A stretch of DNA of 64,000 nucleotides from Rhodocyclaceae bacterium. GTDB taxonomy: Bacteria; Pseudomonadota; Gammaproteobacteria; Burkholderiales; Rhodocyclaceae. Each line of letters starts with the position of its first letter. Positions within the stretch are counted from its first letter, which is position 1. A model generated the notes under the pieces. That model ran no database searches. It was not told the origin of the DNA and saw nothing but the letters and a program-made list of their open reading frames with translations. Below are positions 24,636 to 31,078 of the stretch, one piece after another. The stretch lies in assembly GCA_016702335.1 (NCBI GenBank), contig JADJEF010000019.1, positions 1 through 64,000 of the forward strand, given 5' to 3'. The position numbers and the translations under genes were made by a program.

Positions 24636-25733
24636 ACCAAGTGCAACATTATCGGGAGAAAATGTTGCATGGGAAAACACTACAAGCAGTTGAGCATTGA
24701 AGAGCGGACGCTGATCCAAACCCAACTGGCGATAGGGGTTAAACCGGCGGCGATTGCCAAGGGGTTGGGACGGTGCGCATCGACGATTTCGCGTGAGTTG
24801 AAGCGAAACGGATGGGTTCGACCGAAGTCGCAGCGAGCGCGTGGGCGACCGCTGCTGGCGGGAGGGTATCGCTGTGAGGAAGCGCACCGGCGCGCGCAGG
24901 CCTGCACGACGAAGCCACGCGTTGAACGTCGGCTGAGACCTGGCACGCCGTTGTGGGAGCGGGTTTGCCACTACCTCAAGGCGAGATACTCGCCGGAGCA
25001 GATTGCTGGCACACTGGCGCTTGTGCATCCCGATACACCCTCCCTGCAGGTTTCGCACGAGACCATCTACACCGCCATTTACGCAATGCCTCGTGGTGAG
25101 TTGCGCACCGAGGTCATTGGTTGGTTGCGCTTTGGTCATGCCAAGCGCCGCCCCCGGGCGCGTGGCGAAGACCGGCGTGGTCGTATTCCCGCTATGGTCA
25201 GCATCCATGACCGGCCGCCTGAAGTGGACGAACGCTTGGTGCCGGGCCACTGGGAAGGTGACCTGATCAAAGGCGCGTTCAACCGTTCGGCGATTGGCAC
25301 GCTGGTGGAGCGCACCACGCTGTTCACCGTGCTCTCTCGGATGGAGGATGCCAGTGCCGAATCCGCGCTCAGTGGCTTCAGCCATGTGCTCAATCGCATC
25401 GAGGCGCAGAAGCGGCTTTCGCTGACCTACGATCAGGGCAAAGAGATGACTGAACACCAGCGTTTGAGCCAGGCCACCGGGGTGGACGTCTACTTTGCTG
25501 ATCCCCACAGCCCATGGCAGCGTGGCATCAACGAAAACACCAACGGCCTGCTCAGACAGTACTTCCCCAAGGGAACTGATTTGAGTGCGTTCACTCAAGA
25601 TGAGCTCGATGCCGTTGCTTGGCAATTGAACACGCGTCCGCGCAAATCCCTCGGCTTCAAATGTCCCGCCGAATTGTTCTCTGCAGACGCTTTTGACTTC
25701 AGGCATCATCACGCTTCACTTTTTGCACTTGGT
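24636..25733 (+). mobile_element. IS30-family insertion sequence, second type
   Basis: Inverted ends ACCAAGTGCAA (24636-24646) and TTGCACTTGGT (25723-25733), about 1.1 kb. It is distinct from the element at 21766. It probably removed the 5' part of the gene fragment that follows. Confidence 0.8.
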
Positions 25734-25739
25734 CATTGA
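24669..25739 (+). CDS. IS30-family transposase, 356 aa
   Basis: MGKHYKQLSIEERTLIQTQL opens the protein; helix-turn-helix near residues 30-55 (AAIAKGLGRCASTISREL). DDE core: PGHWEGDLIKG, LTYDQGKEM (D), SPWQRGINENTNGLLRQYFP (E). Full-length. The stop codon lies six bases beyond the right terminal repeat, so the last residues come from flanking DNA. Confidence 0.9.
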   Translation: MGKHYKQLSIEERTLIQTQLAIGVKPAAIAKGLGRCASTISRELKRNGWVRPKSQRARGRPLLAGGYRCEEAHRRAQACTTKPRVERRLRPGTPLWERVCHYLKARYSPEQIAGTLALVHPDTPSLQVSHETIYTAIYAMPRGELRTEVIGWLRFGHAKRRPRARGEDRRGRIPAMVSIHDRPPEVDERLVPGHWEGDLIKGAFNRSAIGTLVERTTLFTVLSRMEDASAESALSGFSHVLNRIEAQKRLSLTYDQGKEMTEHQRLSQATGVDVYFADPHSPWQRGINENTNGLLRQYFPKGTDLSAFTQDELDAVAWQLNTRPRKSLGFKCPAELFSADAFDFRHHHASLFALGH

Positions 25740-26024
25740 AACCGCCGTCTAAATATCTGTGCTCCTCTCAAAGATTTGGAATTTCTAGCCCAGTTTCCAA
25801 GCCTCCTAGATTTCAGATTTGTGAGCACCAATGTTTTGAGTGGAGATCTAACCCCATTAGTCAGGCACCCAACGCTCTGCTCCGCCGGATTCCTTTATAA
25901 AAGGCACTACAACATGCGCGCGTCGGAAGTGACAGAACGATTTAGCGAAAGACTTAGCGCGGCGATTGAAAAGGTATTTAAGGGCGAATATGAGACGTAT
26001 AGATACGTTGCGCTTGACGCATAA
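25740..26024 (+). pseudogene. 5'-truncated leucine-rich-repeat-like gene
   Basis: The frame is open from the IS30 end and reads APLKDLEFLAQFPSLLDFRF, TPLVRHPTLCSAGFLYKRHY, then EYETYRYVALDA, stopping in the next attC. The first part has leucine-rich-repeat spacing. No credible start remains (a TTG at 25776 is possible). The upstream half is not found on the other side of the IS, so a deletion accompanied the insertion. Confidence 0.5.
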
Positions 26025-26084
26025 CCCTGCAATGCACCGGATCTGCGCAAAAAGCCGCGCAGTCCGGTTAATTCCACGTTAGAC
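26019..26084 (+). repeat. attC 33
   Basis: GCATAAC to GTTAGAC; outer stem CACCGGA/TCCGGTT. Confidence 0.8.
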
Positions 26085-26087
26085 CGC

Positions 26088-26498
26088 ATGACACCGAAGC
26101 CCACTATTCTTATCGATGGCTTGCAGTTCAGCACCCTTGAGGGGTTCTTTCAGCACTTCGCAGAAAGAGCACTCGACGGCACCGCTTGGGGCCACAACCT
26201 CGACGCATTCAATGATGTTTTGCGTGGCGGTTTCGGCACGCCGGAAGATGGCTTCGTGATTGCGTGGTTAAACCACACAGTATCGAGCCAGCGCCTTGGG
26301 TATGCGGAAACCATTCGCCAACTCCAGTTGCGTCTTGAGCGTTGCCACCCAACTAATGTCGCTCACGTTGAGGAACAATAAGCTGCGGCCCGAAGAAATG
26401 AGGGTTCTACGGTCTACGACTGGCTGTTGGAAATCATTCAAACCCATTGCCCCGGCGGCCGCGAGGAAAAAGACCATGTTGAGCTATTTCTGCATTGA
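26088..26498 (+). pseudogene. Barstar-family gene with an in-frame stop
   Basis: Residues 1-97 match barstar (barnase inhibitor): ILIDGLQFSTLEGFFQHFAE, LDAFNDVLRGGFGTPEDGF, QLRLERCHPTNVAHVEEQ. A TAA at 26379-26381 ends it, but the same frame continues ARRNEGSTVYDWLLEIIQTH, then REEKDHVELFLH, to a TGA at 26496, which is the usual extended C-terminus of this subfamily. The first 97 residues may still fold and inhibit a barnase-type RNase. No RNase gene is adjacent. Confidence 0.8.
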
Positions 26499-26504
26499 AC
26501 TGCG

Positions 26505-26591
26505 GTCTAACCCTGCGGTCGGCCCCGTTCGCTTCGCTCTCTGGACGCTGCGCGATAAAACCGCGCAGCGCCGGTCACCTCTACGTTAGGC
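26505..26591 (+). repeat. attC 34 (long)
   Basis: GTCTAAC to GTTAGGC, 87 bp. About 20 extra bases sit in the left arm (CCCGTTCGCTTCGCTCTCTG) before the CGCTGCGCG/CGCGCAGCG stem. Confidence 0.7.
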
Positions 26592-26616
26592 TTTTTCGTA
26601 AATTGAGTAACCCACA

Positions 26617-26949
26617 ATGATCGACATGAATCGCGCAGATCAACTCGCCGAGTGCTTTATCTCGGCGTGGGACGATTTCGACAAAGCTCTTTCTGCAAAT
26701 AAACGCCGATATCCGTCGAAAGAATTTGACAAGATGTTTGTGTCTTTTGATGCCTATATTATTGAACGTAGGGGCGCAGCCCACATCCATCGCAAAGTTG
26801 GTGCCATTGTTCAAACCGCGCACGAATACATCGTTTGCGAACGCAAAAAAGTTCCGCAGAAGGTTCACAAGTATTCCTGGCGAATGTCATATATGTTATT
26901 TGATGACCATGATCCTCTCGAAGAACTTGAGGATGCACTTCATGACTGA
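26617..26949 (+). CDS. Cassette 35: hypothetical protein, 110 aa
   Basis: ATG at 26617 (a second at 26626). Soluble and helical: QLAECFISAWDDFDKALSA, FDKMFVSFDAYIIERR, then KVHKYSWRMSYMLFDD and an acidic tail. Not recognised. About 45 non-coding bases separate it from its attC. Confidence 0.55.
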   Translation: MIDMNRADQLAECFISAWDDFDKALSANKRRYPSKEFDKMFVSFDAYIIERRGAAHIHRKVGAIVQTAHEYIVCERKKVPQKVHKYSWRMSYMLFDDHDPLEELEDALHD

Positions 26950-26994
26950 ATGCATACGTATGCTGTTCGGTCCAAAAGCCGTTGATTTGGCATG

Positions 26995-27060
26995 GCCTAA
27001 CTCTGCGCTCAACCGGACCTGCGCAAAAAGCCTTGCAAGCCGCTCACTTCCACGTGAGCC
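26995..27060 (+). repeat. attC 35 (core altered)
   Basis: GCCTAAC inverse core; right core GTGAGCC instead of GTTAGCC; arms CTGCGC with TTGCAAG. Confidence 0.7.
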
Positions 27061-27074
27061 ATCAAGGGTTTCGT

Positions 27075-27398
27075 ATGGGCAATGACCTACAGGAGAACTG
27101 GAAACTGATCGAAACGTTTCTGCGCAATGCTCGTTCCGACCTGCCTATGCAAGCAAGTCCTTCGCTTGAATTCTCGGCCTTGCTGACCGAATTCGACAAG
27201 TACCTTTCTCATAACGAGCTTGGCTTAGCGCTGGAATCCATTGCGGCTGCAGGTCAGTTGGTTGAAACAGGAGGTCGCTTTTGGCATAGTCTTCACCAGG
27301 CCGCCAAGAAAATGGAACTTCACGAGCAGGCACAAGAGTTCGAGTTTCGATTTGTTCAGGCTGCAACTCTAGGCCTTGAAAGAGCACAGAAACAATGA
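27075..27398 (+). CDS. Cassette 36: hypothetical helical protein, 107 aa
   Basis: ATG at 27075. The segment LLTEFDKYLSHNELGLALES, then GGRFWHSLHQAAKKMEL, belongs to a small helical family I have seen as single cassette-type genes, without assigned function. No signal or membrane segment. Confidence 0.6.
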   Translation: MGNDLQENWKLIETFLRNARSDLPMQASPSLEFSALLTEFDKYLSHNELGLALESIAAAGQLVETGGRFWHSLHQAAKKMELHEQAQEFEFRFVQAATLGLERAQKQ

Positions 27399-27420
27399 AG
27401 ATCATTTGCTTGTGTTTGAC

Positions 27421-27486
27421 GGCTAACCCTACAGTCGAGCGGACCTGCGCAAAAAGCCGCGCAGTCCGGTTAGCTTCACGTTAGGC
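27421..27486 (+). repeat. attC 36
   Basis: GGCTAAC to GTTAGGC. The right arm GTCCGGTTAGCTTCACG breaks the outer pairing. Confidence 0.8.
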
Positions 27487-27496
27487 CGCTTGCGCC

Positions 27497-28012
27497 ATGA
27501 TTTATCTGAAGTGCACAGGCGAAGTTCAAACGGTCGTAGGCCTGCGCAAAGAGCACTTGGCTGAACCTGGGCTCACAGAAGCACCGCTCGGCAACTGGTA
27601 CGTCAACTGTTTTCGCCTCAGCAGAAAGCAGACCTTCATTTTCATGAGCGAAGAAACGCTACTGTAATTTATCCTTTACAAGGGCCAAAAGCCAATCACC
27701 CTGCAAAGCCTGCCGAGTATGTTTATCGGCGGGCTTGACCAACTGCTTCAGATGCGAAACGTAAGCCAAGAGTCGCTTGACAATGCGCTCAAGCACTACG
27801 AGTCAGGCGCCTATGCCCGCACTGACAGCCAAAGCAATCTTGGGTCACTCAATGATCTGGTTCAGTGCTACAAACACTCGATCGAGTCTGAGGGAGGGCT
27901 TGCGCATTGCGACCTTACACACATCATCTTGAGCATCAACGAAATGCCGCAGCGCAAGCTTCAATGGAGCAATGCATGGGACGTCACCCTCCTCAAGCTC
28001 ACCAGTCGCTGA
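27497..28012 (+). pseudogene. Cassette 37: DUF6933-like gene with an in-frame stop
   Basis: The N-terminus MIYLKCTGEVQTVVGLRKEH, LGNWYVNCFRLSRKQTFIFM matches DUF6933. A TAA at 27665-27667 follows SEETLL, and the same frame continues FILYKGQKPITLQSLP, FIGGLDQLLQM to a stop at 28012. One substitution or base-call error therefore splits a protein of about 171 residues. Function of the family is unknown. Confidence 0.65.
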
Positions 28013-28022
28013 AATACCAGCG

Positions 28023-28087
28023 GCCTAACCCTACAGACAAGCGGACGCTGCGCGATGAAGCCGCGCAGCGCCCCTCACATCCACGTT
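28023..28087 (+). repeat. attC 37, core split by an insertion
   Basis: GCCTAAC inverse core and CGCTGCGCG/CGCGCAGCG stem. The core GTT ends at 28087 and resumes as GTTAGCC at 28247, after the MITE-like element. Confidence 0.75.
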
Positions 28088-28246
28088 GAAGCTGTAGAAA
28101 AACCCTGTTCGGAAATTTGCCGATGACGCCCAAAGAAAATCGACCTCGTCAAACGCCCTCTGCGGGCCGATCGGCAAGCGGGGAGTGGTCAAGAGACCCC
28201 CGCAATTCGGGTAGCGCAAACAATTATCGAGTTTTTCTACAGCCTC
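28088..28246. mobile_element. MITE-like element (159 bp) in the attC core
   Basis: The termini are inverted repeats (GAAGCTGTAGAAAAAC at the left; complement of the right end GAGGCTGTAGAAAAAC). GTT flanks both sides as a 3-bp duplication (28085-28087 and 28247-28249). No ORF of transposase type is present, so it is non-autonomous. An internal GCGGGG/CCCCGC hairpin lies near 28180-28205. Removing it with one GTT restores a normal attC core. Confidence 0.7.
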
Positions 28247-28261
28247 GTTAGCCACCCCGTC

Positions 28262-28651
28262 ATGTGCGGAGCGTTAGTCGGGCTACTTCTACTCGCAGTA
28301 TTTGCGGGTATTCCATTGTTGCTGCCCCGTTTCATTCGTTTGATGACGGAAAGTCAATCTGAAAAAGAAAGACGAAAAACATCAGAGATGGCAAGACGCA
28401 TCGCTTGGATAAATTCGACCCAAAGTTCAATTTCTGCGCTACTGATTCGCGTCGCACAAACGACGCGTTCTGTGGCGTGTAAGATCGTGACGCCACGCGG
28501 AACTTCGCAAAAAGCCGCAAAGCCCGCTCACTTCCACGTTGTGCGTCAGGAGATACGCCGTGAAACTCGATACAGACAGCATCGACAACGCCGTCCTGGC
28601 ACTTCTCCACTTGGGCCTTCACGATGGCGCACGAGCATGGATGTCCTTTGA
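28262..28651 (+). CDS. Cassette 38: single-pass membrane protein with attC-encoded tail, 129 aa as read
   Basis: ATG at 28262. N-terminal helix (ALVGLLLLAVFAGIPLLLP), then a charged segment (ESQSEKERRKTSEMARRI). No stop precedes the degenerate attC 38, so about 50 downstream residues are attC and next-cassette sequence (GTSQKAAKPAHFHVV). The natural protein was probably about 75 residues. Confidence 0.45.
   Translation: MCGALVGLLLLAVFAGIPLLLPRFIRLMTESQSEKERRKTSEMARRIAWINSTQSSISALLIRVAQTTRSVACKIVTPRGTSQKAAKPAHFHVVRQEIRRETRYRQHRQRRPGTSPLGPSRWRTSMDVL
28482..28544 (+). repeat. attC 38 (left half degenerate)
   Basis: The right half (AAAAAGCCGC, CCCGCTCACTTCCACG, GTTGTGC) is normal, but the left half lacks TAAC and the GAGCGG arm (GATCGTGACGCCACGCGG). 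Confidence 0.55.
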
Positions 28652-28793
28652 TTGGGACGCTTTGGCGCGGCTGCACGAAAAGGGTTACATCACGGACCCA
28701 GTGGGTAAAGCAAAGGCCGTTACGTTCACTGCTGAGGGTCTGCGTGAATCCGAGCGCTTGCTTGGTACTCTATTCGGGAAAGCCGACCAGTGA
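28560..28793 (+). CDS. Cassette 39: DUF6429 family protein, 77 aa
   Basis: GTG start at 28560 after AGGAGATA. The sequence KLDTDSIDNAVLALLHLGLH, ARAWMSFDWDALARLHEKGY, DPVGKAKAVTFTAEGL covers the whole DUF6429 pattern at its normal length. Small helical cytoplasmic protein, common as a single accessory gene; function unknown. Confidence 0.8.
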   Translation: MKLDTDSIDNAVLALLHLGLHDGARAWMSFDWDALARLHEKGYITDPVGKAKAVTFTAEGLRESERLLGTLFGKADQ

Positions 28794-29059
28794 CCGCGCC
28801 TGTCTCAAGAGAGCACTGCTGCGAAACCATGTGTTATTGGGCTGGTTATCGCTGTGAGCAACAGCTGACCCCGCTGACTGCCCGGACAACATCATTTTCT
28901 ATTCCCCATTCAAGGGCACGTATGGCATCCCCATTCAAGGGCACGTATGGCATCCCCATTCACGATGGAGGCTCGTGGCATATCGAGATCAAACATTGCC
29001 CGTGGCGTGGCGCGCACCTGACGCCCAACCCCTCGGTCAACACGGACGCTGCGCGATGA
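28790..29059 (+). pseudogene. DUF6980-like small cysteine protein altered by a tandem duplication
   Basis: GTG at 28790 overlaps the preceding stop. The start (EHCCETMCYWAGYRCEQ) and end (GTYGIPIHDGGSWHIEIKHC) match a small family whose cysteines probably bind metal. Between them the frame is wrong from about 28865 (natural reading ADCPDNIIFYSPF is in another frame) until a 25-bp tandem duplication at 28904-28953 shifts it back. The open frame then runs into attC 39. Confidence 0.55.
28904..28961 (+). repeat. 25-bp direct tandem repeat
   Basis: Two complete identical units begin at 28904 and 28929, and eight bases of a third begin at 28954. Each unit starts CCCCATTCA. As 25 is not a multiple of three, the repeat shifts the frame of the host gene. 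Confidence 0.85.
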
Positions 29060-29093
29060 AGCCGCGCAGCGCTGGCTACCTAGGACGTGAATG
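29033..29093 (+). repeat. attC 39 (last site, core altered)
   Basis: GCCCAAC and a good CGCTGCGCG/CGCGCAGCG stem, but the right end reads ACGTGAATG. No attC follows. Confidence 0.65.
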
Positions 29094-29394
29094 TCTGCTG
29101 TCCTGTTCGCGCTGCTTCCGCTACGGTCGCGTGCGCCACTTCATGGCTCAAACCTTGTAGGGCCGCAATGAGGCGGCTATGGTCATCGACTTACGAAGGG
29201 GCAATGGCTGCAGAGGTTCGATAGTGACGATGCCACTACTTGGAACCAGTCGCTGAATTTCAGATCACGATAGCGATTTTCGACCGTCCATAAAGACCGA
29301 ATCGCATGCGCTGGTAATTTGACGGGCCATTTTCATCAACGGGCATAGTGGGCTTACCGAATGCACGCGGTAGCCCCGGGGTAGCCCCAAAGCA
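29094..29394. other. Gene-free end of the array
   Basis: No gene or attC is seen in about 300 bases. GGTAGCCCC occurs twice (29370-29390). The region joins the cassette array to the tRNA genes. Confidence 0.4.
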
Positions 29395-29428
29395 CAACGG
29401 CTTAGCCACCGAAGTAGCTAAGCCGTTG
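29395..29428 (-). terminator. Stem-loop after tRNA-Glu
   Basis: Perfect 12-bp stem (CAACGGCTTAGC with its complement) and 10-base loop, starting 18 bp beyond the tRNA-Glu 3' end. Only a weak T-tract follows on the minus strand. Confidence 0.55.
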
Positions 29429-29446
29429 ATTTAATACGCCAAATTC

Positions 29447-29522
29447 TGGCGTCCCCACGGGGATTCGAACCCCGGTTCACACCGTGAAAGGGTGTTGTCC
29501 TAGGCCTCTAGACGATAGGGAC
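29447..29522 (-). tRNA. tRNA-Glu (UUC)
   Basis: 76 nt on the minus strand, GTCCCTATCG at the 5' end and GGGGACGCCA at the 3' end, CCA encoded. The T arm GGTTCGAATCC and the anticodon TTC within CCCTTTCACG are clear. Confidence 0.95.
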
Positions 29523-29531
29523 GTATCGTTT

Positions 29532-29607
<76 letters not shown>

Positions 29608-29621
29608 ACAAGAGAGCGCGC

Positions 29622-29649
29622 ATTATACGGGGGAACATTGGTCTGTAAA
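29622..29649 (-). promoter_or_regulatory. Sigma-70 promoter of the tRNA pair
   Basis: On the minus strand, -35 TTTACA (29644-29649) and -10 TATAAT (29622-29627) with a 16-bp spacer, 15 bp before tRNA-Ala. The GCGCGC after the -10 fits a stringent discriminator. Confidence 0.75.
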
Positions 29650-29667
29650 GAGCTGCGCGAAGTTTTT

Positions 29668-31073
29668 TTATTTGCGTGCGAAAAGCTTGCCCGGGTTCAT
29701 CAATCGCTGCGGGTCGAGCGCCGATTTGACGGCGCGCATCATCTCCATTTCCACTGGCGACTTGTAGCGCAGAATTTCCTCGCGCTTGAGTTGCCCGATG
29801 CCATGTTCGGCGGAAATAGAGCCGCCGAGGGCAGTCACCAAATCGTGCACGACACGATTGACCTGATGAGTGGCTGCGATGAACGCCTCATTGCCCTGCC
29901 CACGAGGTTTGGATAGGTTGTAGTGCAGGTTTCCATCACCTATGTGACCAAAGCAGACAATACGGATTTCGGGGAAAGTAGTAGTCAACGCTTCATTGGC
30001 GCGCGCAATAAACTCAGCGATGCGAGGAATCGGCATCGATACGTCGTGCTTGATGGAGACTCCTCACGCTTTTGCGCCTCCGAAATATTCTCGCGCATCG
30101 CCCACAACGCCTGTGCCTGAGTCAGCGTGCCGGCAATCACGACATCCCCGATCAGCGCATCTCGCATTGCCTCTTGAAAGGCGTCTGTCACCTCGGCGAG
30201 CATTTCGCCCGCACTTGAAAACTCGACAAGAAATTGCCAGGGGGCTGGGCCGGCGAGGGGCAAGCGACTGCCCGGAATATGTCGCATCACCAGTTCAAGA
30301 GATACCGACGAGATCAGTTCGAAGGCGGTCACCGAATCGCCCACCCGATCTCTCAGGTAGCCGAGCAGTTGAACCGCCTGCATTGGCGAGCTGACTGATC
30401 CCCAGGCGGTAACGACATGTTTTGGGCGTGGAAACAACTTTAACGTGGCTGCCGTGATGAGGCCAAGTGTGCCTTCCGCACCGATAAAAAGGTGCTTCAT
30501 GTCGTAGCCCGTGTTGTCTTTGCGCAGAGCACGCAGACCATCCCAGATTTCACCACTGGGCAAAACGACCTCAAGTCCCAGCGTCAGATCGCGGGTGTTG
30601 CCATAGCGAAGAACCTGAACACCGCCGGCATTGGTTGATAGGTTGCCGCCTATCGTCGCCGTGCCTTCGGCTGCCAGCGACAACGGGAAAAGGCGACCGG
30701 CATCCGCTGCCGCCTCTTGTACTCGTTGGAGCGGGCAGCCTGCTTCTACCGTGATCGCATTGTTGAGCGGATCGGTGTGACGTACCCGATTGAGTCGCGT
30801 CAGGCTGATCAGTACCTCGTTGCCGATGGGCGTTGCGCCACCGCACAAGCCAGTATTGCCGCCCTGGGGGACCATCGGAACACCCGCTTGAGCGCAACAG
30901 CGCACCACTTGCGCAACCTCTTGCGTCGAAGCGGGGCGAACCACGCCGCGCGGAACTCCAAAGTATCGGCCTCGCCAATCCGTGGCATACGATTTGACAT
31001 CTTCAGCGCCAGTCAGTACCTGCGTGTCACCGACAATCTCGCTTAGCCGCGCCAGTAGCGGATCGCCAGACAC
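29668..31073 (-). pseudogene. FAD-linked 2-hydroxyacid dehydrogenase (GlcD/D-LDH type), one frameshift
   Basis: Starts at ATG 31073. The FAD-binding PCMH domain carries PMVPQGGNTGLCGGATP near residue 70. The C-terminal half has ISEAQKREE, then, after a frame change near 30050 (one G missing in a GGG run), SMPIPRIAEFIARANEAL, CFGHIGDGNLHYNL and AEHGIGQLKRE. Joined length about 468 residues, normal for the family, which oxidises D-2-hydroxyacids with FAD. It is five bases behind rimO and probably in the same operon. The frameshift looks like a base-call error. Confidence 0.85.
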
Positions 31074-31078
31074 GACAT

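Noticed and set aside
24630..25712. Long minus-strand ORF of 360 codons
   Set aside because: It lies wholly opposite the IS30 transposase and has no recognisable family; it is a shadow of that gene.
26379..27667. Stop-codon reassignment (TAA read as sense)
   Set aside because: Only two cassette genes show internal TAA, while many genes in the window end with TAA; mutation or base error explains it.
3581..29093. Regularly spaced repeats as a CRISPR array
   Set aside because: The repeats are about 66 bp with conserved attC cores and stems, and the spacers are 200-700 bp genes; there are no cas genes.
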